Notes: a model not told the origin generated them from the letters alone. A stretch of DNA of 64,000 nucleotides from Clavibacter sp. VKM Ac-2873 (GCF_015351075.1 NZ_JADKRS010000001.1:1-64000); one strand, 5' to 3'. Positions 38,193-47,186 are shown, counted from the stretch's first letter. Numbers and translations are program-made.

Positions 38193-39202
38193 TGGCTGGC
38201 TTCTCCGAGTTCGGCAACGACCTCTACACGGGCAAGCGCTCGTTCGACATCGTCGGCCGACGACGCCTCTGGTACTCCATCGCGGCCATCTGCATCCTCG
38301 TCTCCGTCCTCGGTCCCCTCGTGCGCGGCGGCTTCACGTTCGGCATCGAGTTCACGGGCGGATCCGAGTACACCGTGAGCGGGGTGCAGTCGCAGTCGCA
38401 GGACATCGCGAGCGAAGCCGTCGCCACCGTCACCCCGGTGCCCGCCCGCGTGTCGTCTGTCGGATCCGACGCCGTCCGCGTGCAGACCGACCAGCTGCAG
38501 CCCGACGCCAGCTCGGCCGTCCGCCAGGCGCTCGCGACGGCGTACGGCGTCGAGACGTCCAGCGTCACGGAGTCGTTCATCGGGCCGTCGTGGGGCCAGG
38601 ACATCACACGCCAGGCGCTCTGGGGCCTCGTGGTCTTCCTCGCGCTGGCGGCGCTCGTCATGTCGGTCTACTTCCGCACGTGGAAGATGTCCGTCGCCGC
38701 GATCATCGCGCTCCTGCACGACCTCGTGCTCACCGCGGGCATCTACGGCATCACCGGCTTCGAGGTCACTCCCGCTGCCGTGATCGGCTTCCTCACGATC
38801 CTCGGCTACTCGCTCTACGACACCGTCGTGGTGTTCGACAAGATCCGTGAGAACACCGCGCAGGACGGGCAGGAATCACGACGCACCTTCGGGCAGTCGG
38901 TGAACCTCGCCGTCAACCAGACGCTGGTGCGCTCGATCAACACGTCGATCGTCGCCATCCTCCCGGTCGGCTCGATCCTCTTCATCGGCGCCGTGGTGCT
39001 CGGGGCCGGCACGCTGCGGGACATCGCGCTGTCGCTGTTCATCGGCATCATCGTCGGCACCTACTCGACGATCTTCATCGCGGCGCCCCTCTACGCGCAC
39101 CTCCGCCAGGGCGAGCCGAAGGTCAAGCGCGGCGACCAGCTGGCCGCCGCGGCGGCCAGCCGGGCCCAGGCCGAGCGCGCCGCCGTCACGGTGGAGTCGT
39201 GA
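38192..39202 (+). CDS. secF: Protein translocase subunit SecF
   Basis: SecF pairs with SecD. The 336-residue protein has six membrane helices, the periplasmic GIEFTGGSEYTV motif, and the conserved TILGYSLYDTVVVFDKIREN segment in helix 4. The ATG sits in TGATG with the secD stop, and its own stop overlaps the rhodanese GTG by four bases. Confidence 0.96.
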   Translation: MAGFSEFGNDLYTGKRSFDIVGRRRLWYSIAAICILVSVLGPLVRGGFTFGIEFTGGSEYTVSGVQSQSQDIASEAVATVTPVPARVSSVGSDAVRVQTDQLQPDASSAVRQALATAYGVETSSVTESFIGPSWGQDITRQALWGLVVFLALAALVMSVYFRTWKMSVAAIIALLHDLVLTAGIYGITGFEVTPAAVIGFLTILGYSLYDTVVVFDKIRENTAQDGQESRRTFGQSVNLAVNQTLVRSINTSIVAILPVGSILFIGAVVLGAGTLRDIALSLFIGIIVGTYSTIFIAAPLYAHLRQGEPKVKRGDQLAAAAASRAQAERAAVTVES

Positions 39203-39558
39203 CCAGCGCGCAGGGCTCCGGCGTCCCCGAGGACCTCGACGCTGCCACGGCCAAGGCCCGAGCCACCACGGGGGACTCCTGGCTCCTGGACGTACGCGAG
39301 CCCGACGAGTGGGAGGCGGGACACTCCGCCCTGGCGCACCACATCCCGATGGGCGAGCTCGAGGCCCGCGTCGGCGAGATCCCGACCGACCAGCACATCG
39401 CGGTCGTCTGCCGCTCCGGGCACCGTTCCTCGCTCGCCACGCAGGGGCTCCTGCGCGGCGGATTCGCGGCCTCCAACATCACGGGCGGCATGCACGCCTG
39501 GTCGGAGATGGGCGGCGACGTCGTCACCGACGACGGGCAGCCCGGCCGCGTCGCCTGA
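39199..39558 (+). CDS. Rhodanese-like domain protein
   Basis: This 119-residue single-domain rhodanese has the structural LLDVREPDEWEAGH and HHIPMGELEARV motifs and the active loop VCRSGHRSS with its persulfide-forming Cys. The sulfur acceptor is unknown. The GTG overlaps secF by four bases, so it is translated with SecF. In many actinobacteria apt occupies the secF-rel gap; here the rhodanese fills that place. Confidence 0.92.
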   Translation: MTSAQGSGVPEDLDAATAKARATTGDSWLLDVREPDEWEAGHSALAHHIPMGELEARVGEIPTDQHIAVVCRSGHRSSLATQGLLRGGFAASNITGGMHAWSEMGGDVVTDDGQPGRVA

Positions 39559-39671
39559 CCCGGGCCGCCTGGGCCTCGCCGGCCGCGCCGCGCGTGCGCG
39601 GCTGCCGTGGTCCTCGGCGCGCCCCCCGGGTGCCCGCCGGCCGTCCGTGGTCGGGAGCTCTCGAGCGCGGT

Positions 39672-39677
39672 GATAAT
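39672..39677 (+). promoter_or_regulatory. Extended -10 element of rel
   Basis: GATAAT, with a TG dinucleotide at 39671-39672 overlapping its first base, lies 33 bases before the rel ATG. The leader then contains GGGAGG as ribosome binding site. Confidence 0.4.
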
Positions 39678-39710
39678 TTGGTCTCCAGCACACGCCTGGG
39701 AGGCTGAACG

Positions 39711-41960
39711 ATGACGGAGACGACCTCGAGCACGGCTTCCCTCCGGCGCCTGGTGCCCCGCCTCTTCTCCCGGGCGCAGCCCGCCGGGGCCGTCGAGCAG
39801 CTCATCCGCACCGCCCGCCTGCACCACCCGAAGGCCGACATGAGCCTCATCGAGCGGGCGTACGCCGTCGCCGAGCGGGCCCACGAGGGGCAGAAGCGCA
39901 AGAGCGGCGAGCCGTACATCACGCACCCGGTCGCGGTGGCGCAGATCCTGGCGGACCTCGGCATCGGCCCCAAGACCCTCGCGGCGGCGCTCCTGCACGA
40001 CACGGTCGAGGACACCGAGTACACGCTCGACATGCTCCGCCACGACTTCGGCGACGAGATCGCGATGCTCGTCGACGGCGTCACCAAGCTCGACAAGCTG
40101 AAGTACGGCGACAGCGCCCAGGCCGAGACGGTGCGCAAGATGGTCGTCGCGATGTCGAAGGACATCCGCGTGCTCGTGGTCAAGCTCGCCGACCGCCTGC
40201 ACAACGCGCGCACGTGGGGCTTCGTCGAGTCGGCGTCCGCGGAGCGGAAGGCCAAGGAGACCCTCGAGATCTATGCGCCGCTCGCGCACCGCCTCGGGAT
40301 CTCGACCATCAAGTGGGAGCTCGAGGACCTCTCGTTCGCGGTGCTCTACCCGAAGATCTACGTCGAGATCGAGAACCTCGTGAAGCAGCGCACGCCGCAG
40401 CGCGAGGAGTTCGTGCAGCAGGTGATCGACAGCGTCAACGACGACCTGCGTGCCGCGAAGATCCGCGGCAAGGTGGCCGGACGTCCCAAGCAGTACTACT
40501 CGATCTACCAGAAGATGGTCGTGCGCGGGCGCGAGTTCGACGAGATCTACGACCTCGTCGGGATCCGCGTGCTCGTCGACTCGCTCCGTGACTGCTACGC
40601 CGTGCTCGGCGCGATCCACGCCAGGTGGACGCCGGTGCCCGGGCGCTTCAAGGACTACATCGCCACGCCCAAGTTCAACCTGTACCAGTCGCTCCACACC
40701 ACGGTCATCGGGCCCAAGGGCCGGCCGGTGGAGATCCAGATCCGCACGCACGAGATGCACCAGCGCGCCGAGTTCGGCGTCGCCGCGCACTGGAAGTACA
40801 AGGAGCGCATGAACGGCGGGCGCGCCGCCGAGGTGTCTCCGCAGGGGGACACCGACCTCGCCTGGCTCGCGCACATCTCCGACTGGCAGTCCGAGACGGC
40901 GGATCCCGGGGAGTTCCTCGACTCGCTCCGCTTCGAGATCGGTGCGAAGGAGGTCTACGTGTTCACGCCGCACGGGAAGGTCATCGGCCTGCCCGCGGGC
41001 GGGACGCCCGTCGACTTCGCGTACGCCGTGCACACGGATGTGGGCCACCGCACGATGGGCGCCAAGGTGAACGGGCGGCTCGTGCCGCTCGAGAACCCCC
41101 TCGCCACGGGGGACGTGGTGGAGGTGTTCACCTCGAAGAACCCCGACAGCGGTCCGAGCAAGGACTGGCTCGCGTTCGTGAAGAGCGCTCGCGCGCGCAA
41201 CAAGATCAAGCAGTGGTTCACCAAGGAGCGGCGCGAGGAGGCGATCGAGCAGGGCAAGGACGCCATCGCCCGGGCCATGCGCAAGCAGAACCTGCCGCTG
41301 CAGAAGCTGATGAACCAGGACGCGTTCTCGGACGTGGCCCAGAGCATGAAGTACGACGACGTCGCGGCGCTCTACGCCGCCGTCGGCGAGGGCCACGTCT
41401 CCACGCAGTCGGTGATCGAGAAGGTGCTCTCGTCCATCCAGGGCGACAGCGGCGGGGAGGCCGAGGAGGTCTTCGCCGTCACGCAGCGCTCGCGCGTGTC
41501 GCGGAACAGCGACTCGGGCGTGCTCGTGCGCGGGGCGCCGGACATCCTCGTGAAGCTCGCCAAGTGCTGCACGCCGGTGCCGGGCGACGAGATCATCGGG
41601 TTCGTGACGCGCGGCGCGGGGGTCTCCGTGCACCAGGCCAACTGCCACAACGTGGACTCGCTGCGGGCGGAGCCCGACCGCATGATCGAGGTGGAGTGGG
41701 CCCCTTCGTCCAAGAGCCTGTTCCTGGTGCACATCCAGGTGGAGGCGCTCGACCGCTCCGGCCTGCTCAGCGACGTCACGCGCGTCCTGTCCGAGCACCA
41801 CGTCAACATCCTCTCCGCGTCCGTGTCGACGTCGTCCAACCGGCTGGCCATCAGCCGGTTCGTCTTCGAGATGGGTGACGTGACGCACCTGGACCGCGTG
41901 CTCAACGCCGTGCGTCGCATCGACGCGGTGTACGACGTCTACCGCGTCAACGGCGGCTGA
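39711..41960 (+). CDS. rel: Bifunctional (p)ppGpp synthetase/hydrolase Rel
   Basis: Rel makes and degrades (p)ppGpp in the stringent response. The 749-residue protein has, in order, an HD hydrolase domain (HPVAVAQIL and ALLHDTVEDTEYTL, about 60-200, metal residues intact), a synthetase domain (RPKQYYSIYQKM, FNLYQSLHTTVIG, about 240-370), a TGS domain (VYVFTPHGKVIGLPAGGTPVDFAY), and a C-terminal ACT domain (about 665-745). The intact HD site means a bifunctional enzyme. ATG follows GGGAGG. Confidence 0.97.
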   Translation: MTETTSSTASLRRLVPRLFSRAQPAGAVEQLIRTARLHHPKADMSLIERAYAVAERAHEGQKRKSGEPYITHPVAVAQILADLGIGPKTLAAALLHDTVEDTEYTLDMLRHDFGDEIAMLVDGVTKLDKLKYGDSAQAETVRKMVVAMSKDIRVLVVKLADRLHNARTWGFVESASAERKAKETLEIYAPLAHRLGISTIKWELEDLSFAVLYPKIYVEIENLVKQRTPQREEFVQQVIDSVNDDLRAAKIRGKVAGRPKQYYSIYQKMVVRGREFDEIYDLVGIRVLVDSLRDCYAVLGAIHARWTPVPGRFKDYIATPKFNLYQSLHTTVIGPKGRPVEIQIRTHEMHQRAEFGVAAHWKYKERMNGGRAAEVSPQGDTDLAWLAHISDWQSETADPGEFLDSLRFEIGAKEVYVFTPHGKVIGLPAGGTPVDFAYAVHTDVGHRTMGAKVNGRLVPLENPLATGDVVEVFTSKNPDSGPSKDWLAFVKSARARNKIKQWFTKERREEAIEQGKDAIARAMRKQNLPLQKLMNQDAFSDVAQSMKYDDVAALYAAVGEGHVSTQSVIEKVLSSIQGDSGGEAEEVFAVTQRSRVSRNSDSGVLVRGAPDILVKLAKCCTPVPGDEIIGFVTRGAGVSVHQANCHNVDSLRAEPDRMIEVEWAPSSKSLFLVHIQVEALDRSGLLSDVTRVLSEHHVNILSASVSTSSNRLAISRFVFEMGDVTHLDRVLNAVRRIDAVYDVYRVNGG

Positions 41961-42553
41961 CGGGAAGCGCGCGGCTCTCCGGCCGTGTCATCCGGCGACG
42001 CGGTGCGGCGGACCAGGGCGTCGAGCCGGGACAGGGCGCGGCGCTTGTCGGGCAGCGCACCGGAGGAGGCGAGCAGCTCGCGCGCAGCAGCGTCCGTGAC
42101 GCCGGGCAGCGTGAGCAGTCCTTGGCACGCGGCCTCGTGGGACGGCGTGAAGTCGGCGACCGTGCGCGCGATGTCGCACAGCGTGCGCAGCGGGGTCGTG
42201 ACTCGGAGGCCGGCCAGCGTGGTCGTGTCCCGCTCGTCGAGCACCACCTCGCGGATGCGCACGTTGCGCAGCGCCGGCGGATGGCAGCGCGCGACGCTGT
42301 CCACGCAGTACTCGTGCGTACGCGGGGGCGTGCGGATGGCTCCGTGCACCCACGCCGCCGTCGACCGCTCCGCGATGAGGCGGGACGGGACCTGCGCCGC
42401 GAGCGCCGCGGCACGGAGCCAGGGCGAGGCGAGCTCGTCGACGGGGGAGTAGCAGGCGTCGACCTCGTACACCTCGCCGTCGAGGCGGGCCGAGCAGAGC
42501 TCGGCGAGCGGGAGGTCGAGGACGGAGAGGACCGGGGCGAGGCGGGGAGACAT
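41939..42553 (-). CDS. AbiEi-like antitoxin-family protein, orphan
   Basis: This 204-residue protein resembles the AbiEi-type (type IV antitoxin) proteins common as solitary genes in actinobacteria. The middle shows AAWVHGAIRTPPRTHEYCVDS and then RIREVVLDERDTTTLAGLRVTTPLRTLCDIAR, the pattern I associate with this family. No AbiEii-type nucleotidyltransferase toxin is adjacent, so a toxin-antitoxin role is doubtful. No typical N-terminal winged helix is obvious. The ATG at 42551-42553 is used, and the stop overlaps the 3' end of rel by 22 bases. Confidence 0.6.
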   Translation of the reverse strand: MSPRLAPVLSVLDLPLAELCSARLDGEVYEVDACYSPVDELASPWLRAAALAAQVPSRLIAERSTAAWVHGAIRTPPRTHEYCVDSVARCHPPALRNVRIREVVLDERDTTTLAGLRVTTPLRTLCDIARTVADFTPSHEAACQGLLTLPGVTDAAARELLASSGALPDKRRALSRLDALVRRTASPDDTAGEPRASRQPPLTR

Positions 42554-42587
42554 GGGCGCACCATGCCATCGCCCGCAGCCGGACGGA

Positions 42588-42625
42588 CGACGGCCCGGGA
42601 TCCTGTGGAGGATCCCGGGCCGTCG
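42588..42625. terminator. 17-bp perfect hairpin between DUF349 gene and AbiEi-like gene
   Basis: A perfect 17-bp inverted repeat (42588-42604 with 42609-42625) closes on a GTGG loop and contains GGATCC in each arm. It is the longest perfect stem noted apart from the rpsD terminator and lies 21 bases after the DUF349 gene on the minus strand. Confidence 0.7.
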
Positions 42626-42646
42626 CCGTGCTGCGCAGGGGGCGCG

Positions 42647-43879
42647 CTAGGAGCCGAGCGCGTCCAGCCAGACGCGTCGGGCGGCGAGGGCCTCCTCAGC
42701 GTCCTTGATGCGCCGCGCGTCGCCGTCGGCCTTGGCCGCGTCGAGCTCGCGCTGGAGCTTGTCGATGGCCGCGCCGAGCTGCGAGGCGAGGCCCTCGGAG
42801 CGCGCCTTCGTCTCCGGGTTGTTCTTGCGCCAGAACTCCTCGTCCAGGGTGCGCACGTGGGTCTCGACCTTGCGGAGGCGGTCCTCGACGGTCTTGACGC
42901 TGTCGCGCGGCACGCGGCCGATCGCGTCCCACCGCAGCTGGACGGCGGTGAGCTTGTCGCGCGCCGCGGTGCGCTCCGTGATCTGCAGGATCGGCTCGGC
43001 CTCGTCGAGGAGGGCGAGCTTGGCCTGGAGGTTGGCCTGCTGCTCCTCGTCGTCCGCGGCGTCGACCTCGGCCTTGGCGCCGTAGAGCACGTCGCCCGCG
43101 GCCTTGAACTGGGCCCAGAGCGCGTCGTCGTAGCGCTTGCCCGCGCGCCCGGCGAGCTTCCACTCGTCGAGGAGCCGGCGATAGGCGGGGATCCCGCCGA
43201 CGCCCTGGGGCTCGAGCGCGCGCGCCTGCTCGACGATGGCCTGCTTCTTCGCGCGGGCGTCCTTGTGGGCGTTGTCGAGCTCGGCGAAGAACGCCTTGCG
43301 CTCGGTGTCGATGGTGGAGCGCGCGGTGCGGAAGCGCTTCCACAGCTCGTTGGCGTCGTTCTTGGGGAGGCGCGGGCCCGTCTGCTGGTGCTGCTGCCAG
43401 CGGCCGAACAGCGCGTCGACCTCGGCGGTCAGCTGCTTCCACTGGACCTTCGAGAAGTCCTGCGTCGCGAGGCGCTCGGTCTCCTCGACGATCGCGGTGC
43501 GCTCGGCGATGGCGCCCTGCACCACCTGGCGCTGCTCCTCGCCCTGCTTCTCGGTGAGCTCGCCCACGGTCGCGGCGAGGACGTCGAGCCGTGCACGGAG
43601 GGCGGCGAGGTCGCCGACGGCGTTCGCGCCGTCCACGGCCTCGATGAGGTGCGCGACGGCCTTGGACACGTCGGCGGCCGGGGCGCCGCGCTTGGCGCGC
43701 TGCTCGAGGAGCGTCACCTGCCCCGCGAGGTCGGTGAACTTGCGCTGGAAGTACGCCAGCGCCTCCTCGGGGGTCCCGTCGGGGTACTGGCCCACGGCAC
43801 GTTCGCCGTCGCCCTCGCGAAGGAAGACGGTGCCCGTCTCGTCGACGCGGCCCCAGGGGGTCTGATCGTTGTCAGCCAC
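42647..43879 (-). CDS. DUF349 domain protein
   Basis: This protein of about 410 residues is mostly alpha-helical and carries repeated DUF349-like helices with the recurrent W/R pattern (LWKRFRTARSTIDTERKAFF, LWAQFKAAGDVLYGAK, RWDAIGRVPRDSVKTVEDRLR). The N-terminus starts ADNDQTPWGRVDETGTVFLRE. The biochemical role of DUF349 is not established. The GTG at 43877-43879 is preferred because AAGGTG lies upstream at suitable spacing; a GTG three codons earlier is too close to it. Confidence 0.85.
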   Translation of the reverse strand: MADNDQTPWGRVDETGTVFLREGDGERAVGQYPDGTPEEALAYFQRKFTDLAGQVTLLEQRAKRGAPAADVSKAVAHLIEAVDGANAVGDLAALRARLDVLAATVGELTEKQGEEQRQVVQGAIAERTAIVEETERLATQDFSKVQWKQLTAEVDALFGRWQQHQQTGPRLPKNDANELWKRFRTARSTIDTERKAFFAELDNAHKDARAKKQAIVEQARALEPQGVGGIPAYRRLLDEWKLAGRAGKRYDDALWAQFKAAGDVLYGAKAEVDAADDEEQQANLQAKLALLDEAEPILQITERTAARDKLTAVQLRWDAIGRVPRDSVKTVEDRLRKVETHVRTLDEEFWRKNNPETKARSEGLASQLGAAIDKLQRELDAAKADGDARRIKDAEEALAARRVWLDALGS

Positions 43880-44085
43880 GGATTTCACCTTGTTCGTAGG
43901 ACCGGCCGGACCGGTGCGGAGACGTGCACGTCAGCCTAGAGCACGCCCTCAGCGGGGGATCGTCCCGTGACGGGCGCTGGCCGACCTGTCGATCATGCCC
44001 CAGGGCGGGGCGGGCCTGCGCGGCTCGGCGCCGATCGGCCTCGCCTCGCAGACGCTCGTGAGGACCGGCTGGCCGGATCGGCGGC

Positions 44086-44397
44086 TCAGGGCGTGGGGGT
44101 CGCCTCCGGCGCGGGGGCGGGGTCGGCGGTCGGGGTGGCGTCCGGCGTCGCGGGCGCGGGGGCGTCGGGGGAGGCGGGGGTGGAGGACGACGGCACGGGT
44201 GCGGGAGCGCCCGGGCCCGCCTCGTAGGCGAGCTGCGCCCCGACCGCGAGCGCGGCGACGAGGACCACGGCGACGATCGCGAGCAGGTCGTCGCGACGAC
44301 GGCGTCGGACGGAGCGGGCGTGGAGCTCCTGGCGGGCCGCGTAGCGGCGGAGCCGGGCCTGCGCCTCACGGGCTGCGCGGTCGTTCTTCGGGGCCAC
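44086..44397 (-). CDS. Small membrane protein with Pro/Ala-rich tail
   Basis: I do not recognise a named family. The 103-residue protein has a basic N-terminus (RLRRYAARQELHARSVRRRRRDD), one membrane helix (about residues 38-57) and an external Pro/Ala/Thr-rich tail of about 40 residues. The basic-in rule puts the N-terminus in the cytoplasm. The GTG at 44395-44397 is the likely start. It diverges from rarA. Confidence 0.6.
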   Translation of the reverse strand: MAPKNDRAAREAQARLRRYAARQELHARSVRRRRRDDLLAIVAVVLVAALAVGAQLAYEAGPGAPAPVPSSSTPASPDAPAPATPDATPTADPAPAPEATPTP

Positions 44398-44457
44398 GGC
44401 GTCCTCACGGTCGGTCCCGCCCGAGGCGGCGGTACGGGAACCCTAGCCGGTCGCGCC

Positions 44458-44463
44458 TACCAT
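44458..44463 (+). promoter_or_regulatory. -10 element of rarA (leaderless type)
   Basis: TACCAT ends 7 bases before the rarA ATG. No ribosome binding site lies in the gap. Confidence 0.35.
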
Positions 44464-44470
44464 CGAGATC

Positions 44471-45907
44471 ATGACCGACACGCGACCGGGCCTCCGTTCC
44501 GGGGCGACGCCCCTGGCCGTCCGGATGCGTCCCCGCAGCCTCGACGAGGTCACCGGCCAGCGGCACCTCCTGACGCCCGGCTCGCCCCTCGTGAGCCTCG
44601 CCTCGGACGTGGCCGGGGAGCAGGGATCGGTCTCGATCATCCTGTGGGGCCCTCCCGGGACGGGCAAGACGACGCTCGCGCAGGCCATCGCGCACGGATC
44701 CAGCCGCCGCTTCGTCGAGCTCTCGGCGGTGACCGCCGGCGTCCGCGACGTGCGCCAGGTGATGGAGAAGGCGCTGAGCGACCGCGACCTCTTCGGCGTC
44801 TCGACCGTGCTCTTCCTCGACGAGATCCACCGCTTCACCAAGGCCCAGCAGGACGCGCTGCTGCCGGGCGTGGAGAACGGCTGGGTGATCCTCATCGCGG
44901 CCACCACCGAGAACCCGTCCTTCTCGGTCATCTCGCCGCTGCTGTCACGCAGCCTGCTGCTGACCCTCGAGCAGCTCGACGACGACGACCTCGGCGTCCT
45001 CGTGGACCGCGCGGTCGCCGACGACCGCGGCCTCGGCGGGCGGTTCGCGCTCGACGACGATGCGCGGGCCATGATCATCCGCCTGGCGTCCGGGGATGCG
45101 CGGCGCGCGCTGACGGCGCTCGAGGCGGCGGCGGTCTCGGCCCAGGCGGACGCGTCGGGCAAGGCCCGCGCCACGGCGGCGGACGACGACGACAACGAGG
45201 ACGACGACGAGGACGACGCCGGCGAGGAGCGCGCGGGCGGCGGGGTCGCGTCCGCCGAGGATCCCGCGCCCATCCCCATCTCCACCGAGCAGGTCGCGCT
45301 CGCGGTCGACCGGGCGCTGCTCCGCTACGACCGCAACGGCGACGAGCACTACGACGTCATCAGCGCCTTCATCAAGTCGATCCGCGGATCCGACGTCGAC
45401 GCCGCTCTGCACTACCTGGCCCGCATGATCGAGGCGGGGGAGGACCCGCGCTTCATCGCCCGGCGGATCATCGTCTCGGCCTCCGAGGACATCGGGCTCG
45501 CCGACCCGCAGGCGCTCGTCGTGGCGGTCGCGGCGGCCGACGCGGTGCAGCTCATCGGCATGCCGGAGGGACGGATCCCTTTGGCCCAGGCGGTCGTGCA
45601 CCTCGCGACCGCGCCCAAGTCGAACGCGTCGTACCTCGGCATCGACCAGGCCATCGCGGACGTGCGCGCCGGCGCATTCGGCCGCGTGCCCCTGCACCTG
45701 CGCGACGCCCACTACCCGGGCGCGAAGCGGCTCGGCCACGGCGCGGGCTACCGCTATCCGCACGACGCGGACATCGGCGTCGTGACGCAGCAGTACCTGC
45801 CGGACGAGCTCGTCGGCCGCACGTACTACTCGCCCACGCAGCACGGGCATGAGCGGGACCTGTCCGCCCGGCTGGAGAAGCTCCGCCGCATCGTCCGGGG
45901 CGGGTGA
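44471..45907 (+). CDS. rarA: Replication-associated recombination ATPase RarA (MgsA)
   Basis: RarA is a clamp-loader-like AAA+ ATPase acting at stalled forks. The 478-residue protein has the start [21 protein letters not shown], Walker [13 protein letters not shown], Walker [10 protein letters not shown], sensor 1 [11 protein letters not shown], and the MgsA C-terminal tetramerisation part with [33 protein letters not shown] and the closing [15 protein letters not shown]. An acidic low-complexity insertion (about residues 226-265, ending before [10 protein letters not shown]) with a run of Asp/Glu interrupts the region between lid and C-terminal domain; I do not know this in standard RarA. 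Confidence 0.95.
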   Translation: MTDTRPGLRSGATPLAVRMRPRSLDEVTGQRHLLTPGSPLVSLASDVAGEQGSVSIILWGPPGTGKTTLAQAIAHGSSRRFVELSAVTAGVRDVRQVMEKALSDRDLFGVSTVLFLDEIHRFTKAQQDALLPGVENGWVILIAATTENPSFSVISPLLSRSLLLTLEQLDDDDLGVLVDRAVADDRGLGGRFALDDDARAMIIRLASGDARRALTALEAAAVSAQADASGKARATAADDDDNEDDDEDDAGEERAGGGVASAEDPAPIPISTEQVALAVDRALLRYDRNGDEHYDVISAFIKSIRGSDVDAALHYLARMIEAGEDPRFIARRIIVSASEDIGLADPQALVVAVAAADAVQLIGMPEGRIPLAQAVVHLATAPKSNASYLGIDQAIADVRAGAFGRVPLHLRDAHYPGAKRLGHGAGYRYPHDADIGVVTQQYLPDELVGRTYYSPTQHGHERDLSARLEKLRRIVRGG

Positions 45908-46156
45908 TCCTCGCGCGGCGCGGCCCCGGGATCACGGCGATCCCGTGCTACGCTTGCTGACGCCTCAATCGGGTGTCGCGTGCGGCTGCGTCGACATCAT
46001 GATCAAGGGACACGTCCTGTAGCCGGACGACCCGTGGCGAATCCCTCTACTTCCGCAGGACACCGCATCAGCGGTCTCGTGTCGTCGCGCGCCCATGCGT
46101 GTGCGCGGACGCCCTGCATCATCCGTAGTCAGAGACTTTCTCCCTGGAAGGAAAAC
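45908..46156 (+). promoter_or_regulatory. Long leader region of rpsD
   Basis: TACGCT at 45949-45954 is a plausible -10 element, giving a leader of about 195 bases before rpsD, much longer than for other genes here. It includes GC-rich complementary stretches (for example near 46085-46112) that could fold. S4 controls its own synthesis through a leader in some bacteria; this is an inference here. Confidence 0.4.
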
Positions 46157-46786
46157 GTGTCCACCAAGTCACGCACCCGTAGCAAGACCCGCCTCTCCCG
46201 CGCGCTGGGCATCCCGCTCACGCCGAAGGCGGCCAAGTACCTCGAGAAGCGCCCCTACGCGCCGGGCGAGCACGGCCGGTCCAAGCGCAAGCAGGACAGC
46301 GACTACGCCGTCCGCCTCCGCGAGAAGCAGCGTCTGCGCGCCCAGTACGGCATCCGCGAGGCCCAGCTCAAGATCGCCTTCCAGGAGGCGCGTCGCACCC
46401 AGGGCCTCACCGGTGAGAACCTCGTCGAGATCCTCGAGCAGCGCCTCGACGCGCTCGTCGTCCGCTCCGGCCTCGCGCGCACCACGGCGCAGGCCCGCCA
46501 GCTCGTCGTGCACCGCCACATCATGGTCGACGGCAAGATCGTCGACCGCCCCTCCTTCCGCGTGAAGGCCGGCCAGATGATCCACGTCAAGCCGCGCTCC
46601 GAGGGCACCGAGCCCTTCCAGGTCGCCGCCGCCGGCGGTCACGCCGACGTGCTGCCGAAGCTCCCCTCGTACCTCGAGGTCGAGCTCGACAAGCTGCAGG
46701 CCCGCCTGGTGCGCCTGCCGAAGCGCGCCGAGGTCCCCGTGACCTGCGAGGTCCAGCTGGTCGTCGAGTACTACGCGGCCCGCTAG
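46157..46786 (+). CDS. rpsD: 30S ribosomal protein S4
   Basis: S4 nucleates 30S assembly by binding the 5' domain of 16S rRNA. The 209-residue protein starts STKSRTRSKTRLSRALGIPLTPKAAKYLEKRPYAPGEHG and has the S4 RNA-binding domain LEQRLDALVVRSGLARTTAQARQLVVHRHIMVDGKIV. The usual N-terminal zinc cysteines are absent, so this is the cysteine-minus form. The GTG at 46157 has AAGGA 5 bases upstream; the frame stays open further up but that part is unconserved. Confidence 0.97.
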   Translation: MSTKSRTRSKTRLSRALGIPLTPKAAKYLEKRPYAPGEHGRSKRKQDSDYAVRLREKQRLRAQYGIREAQLKIAFQEARRTQGLTGENLVEILEQRLDALVVRSGLARTTAQARQLVVHRHIMVDGKIVDRPSFRVKAGQMIHVKPRSEGTEPFQVAAAGGHADVLPKLPSYLEVELDKLQARLVRLPKRAEVPVTCEVQLVVEYYAAR

Positions 46787-46801
46787 AACCCGCATCACCG
46801 T

Positions 46802-46841
46802 CCGCGAGGCGGGTCGCCCATCCGGGCGGCCCGCCTCGCGG
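46802..46841 (+). terminator. Terminator hairpin after rpsD
   Basis: An 18-bp stem with one G-T pair (46802-46819 with 46824-46841) and an ATCC loop starts 16 bases after the rpsD stop. Confidence 0.75.
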
Positions 46842-46959
46842 CGTATCCGGCCCCGGCGCGCACCGGCCGGGCCGGGGAGGCGCACGGCCCGGCCGGTAGG
46901 ATCGCCCTCGGCCCCGAAGGCCGCCCGCCCGTCGCGTCACCTCCCGGAAGGGGAGAAGC

Positions 46960-47181
46960 ATGAAGAACCTCGTCCTCATCGCCGTGGGGGTCGCCCTCGG
47001 CTTCGCCGTCGCCCACGTGGTCGACCGCACGCCGGCCGGGCACCGCCTCTTCCAGGACGTCGACGCCCGGGCCCGCCGCTTCGGCGAGGCCGTCGAGCAC
47101 GGCTACCGCCGCCGCGAGGCCGAGCTCCGTTCCGCCGTGGGCGAGGCCGAGGACACCATCACCGAGCTGGGAAAGCAGTAG
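46960..47181 (+). CDS. Small membrane-anchored protein upstream of alaS
   Basis: This 73-residue protein has an N-terminal membrane helix (about residues 3-21, LVLIAVGVALGFAVAHVV), then an amphipathic helix rich in Arg/Glu (RLFQDVDARARRFGEAVEHGYRRREAELR). No named family is recognised, but a small membrane protein in the rpsD-alaS gap is usual in actinobacteria. The ATG follows GGAAGGGG. It is 5 bases before alaS and so likely co-translated with it. Confidence 0.8.
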   Translation: MKNLVLIAVGVALGFAVAHVVDRTPAGHRLFQDVDARARRFGEAVEHGYRRREAELRSAVGEAEDTITELGKQ

Positions 47182-47186
47182 ACCGC

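Noticed and set aside
41939-42553. A defence (AbiE) system
   Set aside because: Only an AbiEi-like protein is present; without AbiEii next to it there is no basis for calling a working toxin-antitoxin or abortive-infection system.
45980-46156. N-terminal extension of rpsD by about 59 codons
   Set aside because: The frame is open but unconserved, and AAGGA sits correctly before the GTG at 46157, which gives standard S4 length.
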